Shown here: positions 54,704-64,000 of the stretch, one piece after another
Layout: each line of letters opens with the position of its first letter
How positions within the stretch are numbered: the first letter of the stretch is position 1
NCBI GenBank assembly: GCA_003024785.1
Contig: PUQB01000658.1
Location: 1 to 64,000, forward strand
Direction of reading: 5' to 3'
Source of the DNA: Selaginella tamariscina
Taxonomy: Eukaryota > Streptophyta > Lycopodiopsida > Selaginellales > Selaginellaceae
DNA: 64,000 bases
Translations under genes and position numbers: made by a program
Notes under the pieces: generated by a model
The model's input: the letters and a program-made list of their open reading frames with translations, nothing else
Databases searched by the model: none
Told to the model about the DNA's origin: nothing

Positions 54704-56970
54704 TTACACTTGCACGTTCTTGAAGCTTGCTACCCAAAATGAGACCCAGTGGGATGCAAGCAATGAAAGCAACAAGCCCGAAATGACACTTGCCAAGACA
54801 ATATCCCTGTGGTCTTGCTCATTATCGGAAAATGGATTGGAAGCTATTGGGATCTGGCTTTACATTGGGAGGAGAGTGGTAAACCACACAGATTTTGGTT
54901 TCCTAAGAAACTGCTGGCAGTGAGTGTTGACATCTGGCCATTTTGAGGGATCGGACCAGATAAGTTGTTGTATGAAAGGTTCAACTGATGGAGGAAACTG
55001 AGCTTGCAAAGTGAATCCGGTATTTCTCCTTGGAAGAAGTTGAAAGATAAATCTAGGATTAACATGTTTGTGATGTTTCCGATTGACACAGGGATTCTGC
55101 CGCTTAGAGAGTTGTTTCAGCATAAAGCCCTTGCATGCTCTGCATTTCTCCAAACTCTGTAGGTATATTACCTTCTATTTTGTTGTGAGAAATATCAAGG
55201 GCAACGAGACTGGTCAAGTTCCTCCATATAAAAGAAGGCATCAACCCCAGCTTACAGTTGCAACCATTTAACCTCGTCATCTTCTTTTCAAGGTCCTCTA
55301 TACGGATTCCCTGTAGCGAAGCATGATAACCAATCTCTTGCATCTTGGTGGCAAACTTTTCACAAGTTGCAAGCCGGCCAACGTAGAGTTGAATCTGGCA
55401 TCGAACATGTTCATAAGATAGTATGCAGTTTCCCTTCGGCCTATTCGAATAGGCAATGTTCCACTTAAACTGTTGGAAGCAACCTGAAAAACAATTAGAG
55501 ATTCACATTCTTCTAGTTCTCTAGGGATTTCTCCCTCCAAGTGATTGTTGACCAACTGCAGTATATACATCTTTTTAAGAAGCCCAAATGATGGAGGGAT
55601 GTTTCCAGTGACCTGTTATTACTTAAGTCCAGCCACACAAGATGGGTCAGTTGTGATAGCTGTACAGGAATAGGCCCTCGCAATTTGTTGTAACTAAGTA
55701 ACAAGGTAACTAGCTTGGTACAGCTTCCCAAACTTTCTGGGACCTGCCCTTCTATGTTGTTTGCCCAAGCCAAGAAATACAGAAGGTTTGGGAGGCGTTC
55801 ACATAGAGAGCTTGGAATTTCTTCAGTTATTGAGTTGAAGCTCAAGTCAAGCATCTGCAAACCACTGCAACTCAAGACAGACTTGAACACTTCACCAGTT
55901 AAAGATTATTCGATAGAATTAAGCTTTCCAAAGCTGAAGAACTTGAGCAGAGAATTTCACTAGTTGTTTGATAAGCATTTGAACTTAAATTGAGGTACCT
56001 TAGATTGTCATGAATCTGACTGATTTCCTGTTAAATTATTATGACTTGCATCTAAGATCTCTACAGAAGGTAAAGATCTTAAAAAGTTGACTTCCTTAGA
56101 GTTGCCTGTCATGAAGTTACCTGAGATATTGAATAGTTTGAGCGACGGACAAACGACGTTCTTAGAAAGAAACACCGGTTTTAAACATTGATTCGAAAGA
56201 TATCAAGCTCTATTAAATGCTCACATGCGCTGCTAGAATGAATCGTAAATGCAGTGAAAGAGTTTGAGGTAAGTGTCAATCTTTGGATGCGATTCGAGAC
56301 ATTTAATAAAGGAAATACCCCAGAGAGATTATTGAAAGCTAATGAAAGTTCCTTCAAAGCGGTGCAGTTTTGAAGGAAATCCTGAGAAACCCTTCCTGCT
56401 AAAAAATTATTTGAAAGATCTAAGTAACGAAGACTGTTATTCTGGGAAAAGAAAGTGAAGAAAACTCGCTGCTGAAATTGTTGTACGAGAGATCAATCTT
56501 CTCCAACATATTATTAATGAGGTAACTTGAATGGAGTTGATTATGGGAAAGATTGAGAAGCTTTATGTTTTGACATGCATCGAGAAGCTGATATGGATAA
56601 TTGCCACGAAGCTGATTGAAAGACAAATTGAGCACATTTAATGAAGAACAGTTTCTAAAGGACATGCTATGAATCATATCTATGAAATTACTATTTGTAA
56701 TATGCAACTCTCGTAATTCTGGTAAAGAATCAACTATTTTTGCTACAAGAGGACTTGATAACAAGGACAGCGAATGGAGATGAAGACCAGTTATTATGTG
56801 TGTGTCATTACCACACTTAATGCCCTCCCATTGACAACTGTTAGTGCTCTCGTTCCAGCTATGTAAAGTAGATAGTGGATCATCACATGACTTTTAAAAT
56901 GCAGAAGAGCACTGACATCATTTGCATTTGCATACGTAGCAATTGCAAGCAAGATAACAATGCAAAACAT
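54704..56970 (-). CDS. Leucine-rich-repeat receptor-like protein (RLP), frame breaks
   Basis: The ATG at 56970 gives a signal peptide (MFCIVILLAIATYANA) followed by an LRR N-terminal cap (DVSALLHFKS, SWNES, CQWEGIKC). Many plant-type LRRs follow (xxLxxLxLSxNxLxGxIP), for example SSLNVLNLSFNQLRG near 56620, LQMLDLSFNSITEEIPSSL near 55850 and LHQLNLSYNNLSGPIPQ near 54970. The last repeat passes into GNQNLCGLPLSSQC, the standard C-terminal cap. A hydrophobic segment (IVLASVISGLLLSLLA) and a short tail end at a TAA at 54704. No kinase follows, so this is an RLP and not a receptor kinase. Such proteins sense peptides or microbes at the plasma membrane. The frame shifts by one base at several places. 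It is a pseudogene or carries assembly errors. Confidence 0.87.
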
Positions 56971-57009
56971 GATTGGATGTTTTTATTTTTTTTAATTTTC
57001 GAGTGGCTT

Positions 57010-57640
57010 AAATTCTAATTTCAAGAAGATGGATTCCGCTTATGGTCATTCTATAGAAACTTCTACGGTGTCGGTCATTGAAGAGTTTTAAAGAACTCGT
57101 GTATCAGTGAAGTCCTTACGTGAGACAAATATGACTGCTGACTTTAACACCTTCAAGAAACTTCAAGTTTAAACATAACAATTACCCTTTGGCTTTACAT
57201 AGTAGTAGTTTTTAATTTTGGTCCAATGGGTATTTATGATGAGTCTAAACACCAGAATTAACTTTTAAATTCATGAGTAATGTTTAAAGTGCACCCACTA
57301 TTTTGCTCATGTTAATTCGAAATAACCTAATCAAAATACATAACCCTAAATAAGAACACACTCCTATAAAAGGGCTAATTATAAAATTAAGTCCATAATT
57401 TTTGAGTTTAACTTATAATTAGAATAGTAGTGAACTATGAACATGCTCATGAATTTAAAAGTTAATTCTGATGTTTAAACTTGCATTTTATTAAAGGTGT
57501 TAAAGTCAACACAATAAAACTGTAATTATATTGTCTTACGTAAGGACTTCACTGATACACGAGTTCTTTAAAAGTTTTTAACAACCGTAGAATTTATATT
57601 AAATGACCGTAAGCGACCCATCTTAAAATTAGAATTTAAC
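57010..57640. repeat. Imperfect inverted repeat (foldback) upstream of the RLP
   Basis: The left arm (57010-57300) and right arm (57390-57640) are reverse complements with mismatches and indels. The best block, AACTCGTGTATCAGTGAAGT and then CCTTACGT, is perfect (57104-57131 against 57536-57563). Other paired words are TGACTTTAACACCTT and AGAATTAACTTTTAAATTCA. The spacer is about 90 bases. This fits a MITE-like foldback element. It begins about 40 bases upstream of the RLP start codon. Confidence 0.85.
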
Positions 57641-58325
57641 CTACCTGGAAAAATATAAAAACATACACCATTTAATGTAATGTATCCATGTGCACTAAAG
57701 TATTGCATTATTTGTATCATTATTACTAATGATAAATATAAAATTAGTTTTAAGTGTTTTAATTAATAAAGTCATTTAAGATTGTTAACATGGCTAGGTA
57801 TAAAAATTAAATCATGCAAGTTGTAACTAAAATGGGCATGGCTATAGTCCCATTTCTTAATAATTAATAATTTTAGCTATTTAATTAGCATTTTCTAATA
57901 TTAAAGGAATATTCTTTAGAATATATGTTTGAAAATAAAATATTTCTTTAGAATATTCTATTTTGTATTCTACCTTTTAATAAATTATAACATTCATTGA
58001 ACAAAAATTAATAACATTATAAAAGTAGAAGGTTTAAATTATATAATATATTGCCTAATATAACAATTAAGGAAGAGCATAAGAGGTACATTATAAAATA
58101 TTGATGTTGTTATTAAATATTAATATTTAAATATAACATTATTAATTAAAAATTTGTAGTAGTAATAATATATATATAAAATCCTATAATAATATAGACA
58201 ATCTTCCATATCATTTTTTAAATTTATATAGTTAAGTAAATAATTTGGTACTATTATTAAAGAGTTTATAATAATTATGAATATTAAATATATGATATTT
58301 TATAATTTTGTAATTGCTTTAAGCT
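57641..58325. other. AT-rich intergenic DNA
   Basis: No coding region or repeat recognised. Confidence 0.55.
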
Positions 58326-61300
58326 TCAGAAAACATACATTCCCTTGCAGTTTTTGTTAATCGTGACTTTATCAACGCTTCTTGACATCCACCCATATCG
58401 AATGGATTTAACATTTATAAAACATGCTGGGTCTTTTTGATTGGGAGACCGTGTTTTCTCTAGGCATCCATTATATCTTTCGCTCTCCTTCTCGTGTCGA
58501 CTTTTTTGTGGTTTGAACCAATGCAACCTTAATAATACTATTTTTTGTGATTACTTCAGGTGTGTCGATAATTTGACCCATCCAAATAGGCTGATTATAT
58601 GACTTGGTTCCTTTGTCCACAAAGTGTGGGGTTTGCACTTCCACATCACTACTGGCTTTTATGTCGTCTGTGCTCAGTGATGTCATTTCAATCTCCTCTC
58701 GCCACCTTGTTTTAGGCCAAAAAGGGTGTTGCAATTCTGTACTTGTGACAGTAGGCCCTTCCAACTCTCGAACAACAGTCTCCCAATAGTCAACCACATG
58801 CTTATATAGTTCTGAGTAACCAGTTGCCTTATCAGAATTCTTTGGCATCGATTTTTGAACCCATGCCACATATTTTTTGATGCCATCAATAATAACCTCT
58901 TGTTCCTTGAGCTGGGCACTCAATGGAATAGGGTCTGGTTGTCCTTCTGGGAGAAGTGGCTTTCCATTCTCTCCACTTTTGAAGAGCATTAACCCCTCTT
59001 TCGGTAACCACTCATGCTCTGATGGCCGTAACTTGTACTGCATAATAGGTATACCATCTCGTATGGAGAAAAAGAATTGTAGCGGCACAAGGTGACCAAC
59101 TAAAGAATCACTCCCCTCTTTTATATACTCCTTGAGAAATTTTTTGAAGTCTGGCACCTCAGTCACAAGCAAAGCACAACTTTTTTTGGAGATGCAATTT
59201 TCAAAAAGATTCATCATATGCGGTAAGGTAAGTGCACTTGTCCTTTTTGTAGAGTTGGAGACCTTGCTGAAGAACGCATCAATATCTTCATGAGTGTGAC
59301 CAACCATAAGAAAACTGAGCGTGATTGTTTCAAACACACCTTTGGCAACAAGCATTGACAAGTATGCTAGCACATATCTAGAAAATAAAAGTAAGTATGA
59401 GCTTGAGAAACCCTTAAGTAAAATGATTTACCTATTTTTGTTCTCGCCTGCACAATTATCCATCTGTAAAAGCAAATGACGAGGAAGCTTATTTGATGTT
59501 GAGGACACATGTACACTATTTGAGCTAGATCCCTCCACTGAACCTGAACTCTCAATAGGGCCATCTGTTTTTTGTGCAGGTTGCTGACAATGCCTCTCAT
59601 ATTCCCAAGTAGCCTCAAGTGGACGTGTTCATGAGAGCATTATGTAAAGGTTGAAGGTGTTGTTTCTTCACTTTGAGATCACCGATAGGACTTGTCTGTG
59701 AGTGGGCTTCAAGGTTTCTGAAACACATGGCCAACGACCCAATAGTGAAATTGGAGTCGCTAGACCAATGTGGAAGTGAAAAGTGTCCATATGATTCACA
59801 ACCGTGTCCATGTGTTAGCACACCTGTCAATGAAATCGGAAGTTTCATGACATTTCCAAGGCACTTTGGTGTTGCAACGAGCTTTGGAATGCTGGTCTTT
59901 GAATGATCCATCTTGTCATGGATCAAGCACAGGTACTCTGATGGGCGTGACACAGAAAGCATGCGGTGTGCATAGTACTGAGACCGGCAAGTTTGTTGTG
60001 CAATCATGTGGGCCTCCATCTTCTTTTGAATGGCAGTGATCTCCACCAAGGTTTTTGCACAAGCCTCTGCAGCCTTCAATGATGTACAAGTGTCACACTT
60101 GGAAAAGCTAGAGTGTTTTGCAATCTCCACATCCTTAAAATGAGTATTCCATATGTTGTTGAAGGTACCAGTGCAGATTGCTTGCAGCCCATCAAGCTGA
60201 GGCACTTGTTCACATGTTCACACAGCTTCAATTGAGTGTAGATCGAAGGCAAAACCTTGAGATTTTCCCTGACCCTGCATTTGTGGTTCGGCATTTGTGA
60301 GGCATCCTGTTGCATTTGCTTCGAGTATCTCTATGGCTGCCATAATGTGAGAGCGGGTTTTGACCAAGCCAGTGTTCCCATGTACTGAGGTTCGCGCTCC
60401 ATCTAACCACTCATCCCTCCGACGGTAGAACGTGGTCTTTGGGATCCCATATATACTGTACCAAGCTTTGAAGCAGATGGCCACCTTATTAAATACCATG
60501 GATGTACTCTGATAACCTGTGTCCAAGCCATTCCATCAATACACCCAGTTAGTGCAGCATATACAAACTCATGCCTTTGCTTTTGGGTGAGCGTACGAAA
60601 GACATGTCTACATTGGGTAATTTCATTCCGGTCTGCCATCTGACAACACTTCTTCTTGCAGCAGTCAATCGTGGAAATGCTCGTAACACTTTCGGAAGAT
60701 GTAGGATCCATCTTCATCCTCTTGCTGAAACATGTAGGGGAAGATCTGCAACCCATGAATCGCCTTTTTCTTAATAGGACCAATGCAAGGAACCTCTTCA
60801 AATATGAGTTGTTCTTCCGGGTTGTTATTATTGAAATTCAACCCAGAATATGTTGAACCATCTTGCCGTCTTAATTCAGATGTTCGCCACCTCACGAGGG
60901 ATCCAGGATGCAAAGTGCCATTAGGTGAAACCTCTGTCACAACTACACCCACGAAGTCGGACCCTAGTTTCTCTTCTGACACTGCTTCCATTGGATTTAT
61001 AGCTGTGATGATGCCTCTCCCAACCTCAATCTCATGAAGAAAGAGAATCACCTCATCCATCACAGCAGGCAAGCCATCATCTGGAAAACTCGTGCTACTG
61101 TTTGTTTGTGACTCTGTATATTCTGTGTCAGCCTTGACTTCATCCAAATTCCACAATACAGGAGAACCCTCCTCAAATTCCATTCCAGGAACCTCAACAT
61201 GCTTGAAAATGGTGTTCACCCATACGTACACACAAGATCCTTGGGCAATATTGTGACATGATGCATTATCATCTCGAACTTCCACAGTTCCAGTGCCAAC

Positions 61301-61354
61301 TATCTCGTTGTTCCGAAGAAGACATACTTTATCTCCAGTATTATACATATTGTC
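58326..61354 (-). CDS. DUF7869-type transposase-like protein, frame breaks
   Basis: The CDS starts at an ATG at 61348, seven bases after a TGTGCAG acceptor at 61355. The N-terminal part (61348-60665) has a beta-rich module (VGTGTVEVRDDNAS, VYVWVNTIFKHVEVPG) that resembles DUF8039-like modules of plant transposon proteins; this is weak. The middle (60640-60220) has KQRHEFVYAALTGCIDG and a helical YGIPKTTFYRRRDEW block of helix-turn-helix look. The C-terminal half has the DUF7869 signatures: HDKMDHSKTSIP (near 59910), LQMDNCAGENKNR (split by an intron at 59383-59437) and FLMVGHTHEDIDAFFSKVS (near 59300). The three conserved Asp sites recall a DDE/RNase H-fold nuclease, which is inference. A degenerate tail follows at 58326-58520 (KHGLPIKKTQHVL). 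There are several one-base frame shifts. It may be a decayed DNA transposon gene or a host gene. No terminal inverted repeats were found. Confidence 0.72.
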
Positions 61355-62368
61355 CTGCACATAAATAATTGTGTTATTTATGATATCTGTTTATGCAATA
61401 TTTTAAGAAATCATAACTGCGTTGCTTAATAATATGCATGTGCAATAATACATAATTATATATAAAATAATATCTCATGCTTTATTATAACTGATGGGCG
61501 GGATTAATCCCGCCGCAGACTCTACCCCTTCAGAGTGAGTCGGGGGATTAATCCCGCGCGACTCTACCCGTCGGAGAGAGGCGGCGGGATTAATCCCGCC
61601 GTGCTCCTTAGACGAGGAAGCGGCGGGATTAATCCCGCCGCGGGCTCCCTCCGACAGGAAGTACGGCGGGATTAATCCCGCCGCCGGATCTTCCTCTCTG
61701 TGAGAGTCGGCGGGATTAATCCCGCCGCAAATTCCTCCGACGAGGAAGAGGGGCGGGATTAATCCCGCCCACAACACTGACGACGGAGAAAGGCGGCGGG
61801 ATTAATCCCGCCCACAACTCTGACGACGGGGAATAAGCGGCGGGATTAATCCCGCCCACAACTCTCTCCGAAACTATGATTTCAAAGAGATTCGGGATGA
61901 ATTCTGCCCACAAATATTTAAAACAGGGAAGTAGTGGCGAGATTAATCCCGCCACCCCTTCTCTGCCTCCTAAAATGGTTGGCGAGATTAATCCCGCCGA
62001 CAACTCTTTTAATAAATTCAAGTAAATCATTATCAGTTGAGAGAGTTATCGGCGGGATTAATCTCGCCGCTCTTTTTAAGAGGCGGAGAAGCATTGCCCG
62101 AACTAATTCTGCCATAGCTATGAAAGAGATGGTGGCGGGATTAATCCCGCCACCTCTTCAAAGAGGCGAAAAAAAAATGGCCGGATTAATCCCGCCGCCC
62201 GGCTAACCGAGAATATTAAGTTAAAAGTATATTTAAACGGGATAAATCCCTAACAGAATATATTGTAATCCTAATGCATTCCTAAATCCCTAAATTCTAA
62301 AATTTAAGAGAGAATGTAAGAGAGTGAATCTTTATAAATATATTTAAATTTGTTTATAATACTTACTT
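61355..62368 (-). other. Putative 5' UTR intron of the DUF7869 gene
   Basis: In gene orientation a strong donor (GTAAGT at 62368) closes a short upstream exon, and the first acceptor in front of the start codon is TGTGCAG at 61355. The intron of about 1 kb would contain the whole palindrome array. Inference from splice signals only. Confidence 0.45.
61497..62254. repeat. Array of about 16 copies of an 18-bp palindrome
   Basis: The unit GGCGGGATTAATCCCGCC is its own reverse complement. Starts: 61497, 61542, 61583, 61622, 61665, 61709, 61752, 61795, 61839, 61892, 61936, 61981, 62051, 62096, 62134 and 62179, with a faint copy at about 62238. Nine copies are perfect, five carry one to three changes and two are strongly degenerate (61892, 62096). 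Spacing is mostly 38-45 bases (53 and 70 at two places). The left half is best conserved. Spacers are related to one another and often contain a second inverted repeat of the type CTCC-GACG-GGAG. The block is sharply GC-rich in AT-rich surroundings. As RNA each copy gives a 7-bp stem with a UUAA loop. Open frames across it (GGINPA, AGLIPP) are by-products of the repeat. Confidence 0.97.
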
Positions 62369-62520
62369 GTAAACAGCACTGAAGGCGCCGTGCTTTCCTA
62401 TAAACAATAGCGCACCCAATTTAATGTCGCTCCTGAGCTGATCACTAAGAAGAAAAGAAAATCTGAAGAGTGAAAATGAAGAAACCCTTGCCGGAGAAAG
62501 AACCAGATCTGAATTTGAGT
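62369..62520 (-). other. Putative non-coding first exon of the DUF7869 gene
   Basis: A moderately GC-rich, pyrimidine-rich stretch (minus strand: CTTTCTCCGGCAAGGGTTTC and TTTTCTTTTCTTCTTAG) has no ATG and ends in GTAAGT. It looks like a plant 5' UTR exon. The promoter would lie at 62520-62650. Confidence 0.4.
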
Positions 62521-63430
62521 GGGAAATTAAATATATTTTCAAATTTACATGTCAGACTGATAATACTTATGTCAGAAATTCAAATTTTTGAAATAACAGA
62601 AAAGAAAATTTAAGATGAGTTGAAACAAATAACCGACAGTCTGACATATATACTCTCCAATTCCAATGAGTGTTTTAAAATTGCATTTAATGTCATTCAA
62701 GTGCTTCAAGCTGTTTAATATTACGAAATTTTTGTAATTATTCTACATTCTTAATATTCAAGTATATATTATTAAGTTTATATTATATATATATATACAC
62801 TAATACAATAAATAAATTGATATATTATTATGTATCATTTAAAATATATTCATAGTCTGTTTATTATTATTATTTTCTTAATTACTCGAGTAATTAATTT
62901 ACATTTCCTACTATTAATGGGATATTCTTTATTATTTTCTTAATATTCAAAGAATATTCCAATATTAAACATGATTATCATAATTAAATTAGTCTTATTA
63001 TTAATTATCTCGTAATTATTTGTATATATTAATGGGATTTTCTCAATTAATTTGTTATTATTTCAAGAATATTCTAGTGTTAAACCTTATTATCAATATT
63101 AAATTAATATATATTATTAAAACTATATATGGCTATATATTAGATAAAATCATATATTATTATGTATAATTTAAAATATGTTCATAGTGTGTATATTAAT
63201 ATTATTTTCTTAATTATTCGATGTTTGTTTTGCACATATTATATATAAACACAATCATAAATTTATATATACATGTGCACACGCATTAGAAGCACTTACA
63301 GAGACACATATGCACACACATGCACATTGCCCTAAACCAAACTTGAGAAATTATATGTTGCTTCTTTATTGAAAAACATCATGTTCAACGCATGTATGAT
63401 CTATATGTACTCAGTGTGTGTGTATGTAAC
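62521..63430. other. AT-rich intergenic DNA
   Basis: No genes are seen. Several related words (TTAATGGGATATTCTTTATTA, TTAATGGGATTTTCTCAATTA, AAGAATATTC) recur between 62900 and 63080, so a loose tandem repeat may be present. Confidence 0.5.
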
Positions 63431-63431
63431 A

Positions 63432-63990
63432 CATTGAATTTACACATGTAATATATATGTATGTTGTGTGTATACACGTGTGTATGTATATATGTGTATA
63501 ATATAATATATGCAATGTGTACGATTTTCATTTGTTAACACTCTATCTCTTCTCTCATACATACACAGTGTCACCATGCATAATCCCTTCTCTCATACAT
63601 ACACACCATGCATGATCATGATCCATAATATGTAGCCTGTCTCTTCTCTCATACATACACACCATGCATGATCCATAATATGTACTGATGTTACAATATT
63701 ATGTAATATGTATAATGTATATCTGTGTATAACACTCACTCCTCTCATACATAAACACCATGCATGATCCATCCTAACCCTAAACCCTAAACCCTACATT
63801 GAATTTACACATGTAATATGTATGTATGTCTGTGTGTATACACGTGTGTATGTATATGTGTGTATTAATATATCCAATGTGTATGAATTTAATTTGTTAA
63901 CACTCTCACTCTCTTCTCTCATACATACACACCATGCATGATCCATGTAAATATGTACTTTCTCTCTTTTCAAACATACGCACCATGTAT
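63432..63990. repeat. Direct repeats with CTCTCATACATACACACCATGCATGATCC blocks
   Basis: A unit beginning CATTGAATTTACACATGTAA and running to TTTGTTAACACTCT starts at 63432 and again at 63797 (about 365 bases apart). Between and after them the block CTCTCATACATACACACCATG, followed by CATGATCCATAATATGTA, is repeated at least six times. Confidence 0.88.
63774..63796. repeat. Interstitial telomere-like repeat (CCCTAAA)
   Basis: CCTAACCCTAAACCCTAAAC and two further bases give about three plant telomere units inside the direct-repeat region. Confidence 0.85.
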
Positions 63991-64000
63991 GATCCATAAT

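Noticed and set aside
54720-54923. Plus-strand ORF of 67 codons at the RLP 3' end
   Set aside because: Opposite strand of the RLP C-terminus, which has clear LRR and cap motifs.
61475-62206. Open frames through the palindrome array encoding GGINPA/AGLIPP repeats on both strands
   Set aside because: The unit spacing is not a multiple of three, so the frames alternate between peptides. Both strands are open because the unit is a palindrome. No start context or homology is seen.
61497-62254. CRISPR-like array (regular repeats and spacers)
   Set aside because: Plant nuclear context, spacers are related to one another, unit is a full palindrome, and no cas genes.

Overview
The window is nuclear DNA of a land plant. 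The evidence is two amino acid permease (AAP) genes, an SBT2-type subtilase, a plant-type electron-transfer-flavoprotein:ubiquinone oxidoreductase (ETF-QO), PLS-type PPR fragments, a leucine-rich-repeat receptor-like protein, a PCC13-62-type desiccation protein, Ty3/gypsy retrotransposons and plant telomere-type CCCTAAA repeats. Intergenic DNA is very AT-rich and full of (AT)n, (GT)n and (GA)n microsatellites. Many introns are short (52 to 100 bases). A DUF7869-type gene is, from memory, more usual in bryophytes, lycophytes and ferns than in angiosperms, so a seedless plant is my guess. That is inference only.

Layout. 1-2907: part of a Ty3/gypsy element (copy A, minus strand). 2908-6450: AT-rich intergenic DNA. 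6453-9904 (minus) and 14543-16443 (plus): two AAP genes arranged head to head. The plus-strand gene is intact (8 exons, 477 aa); the other has one frame break and an unrecognised C-terminus. 16415-16880: a threefold tandem copy of the 3' end of the intact AAP. 17851-22639: ETF-QO (18 exons, minus). 23375-23660: a decayed partial ETF-QO copy. 23811-27161: SBT2 subtilase (10 exons, minus). 27880-41470: a degenerate tandem array of units of about 3 kb, split by an older Ty3/gypsy element (34730-39553). 41520-48310: an inverted duplication carrying PPR fragments, with one arm split by a young Ty3/gypsy element (copy B, 43010-47909). 49226-50483: an unusual extensin-like/desiccation-protein fusion. 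54704-56970: LRR receptor-like protein with a foldback repeat just upstream. 58326-62520: a transposase-like DUF7869 gene whose putative 5' UTR intron holds an array of about 16 copies of an 18-bp palindrome. 63432-64000: direct repeats with a short telomere-like run.

The genes do not form a pathway. The most unusual items are the palindrome array in front of the DUF7869 gene, the extensin-ferritin-like fusion, the tendency of introns to begin with GT/GC-alternating repeats right at the splice donor, and the 3-kb tandem array that carries short extensin-like relics.

Several host genes have perfect splice sites and conserved exons but are interrupted by single-base indels, mostly in homopolymers. 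I favour residual assembly errors over true decay for most of them, but the sequence alone cannot decide.
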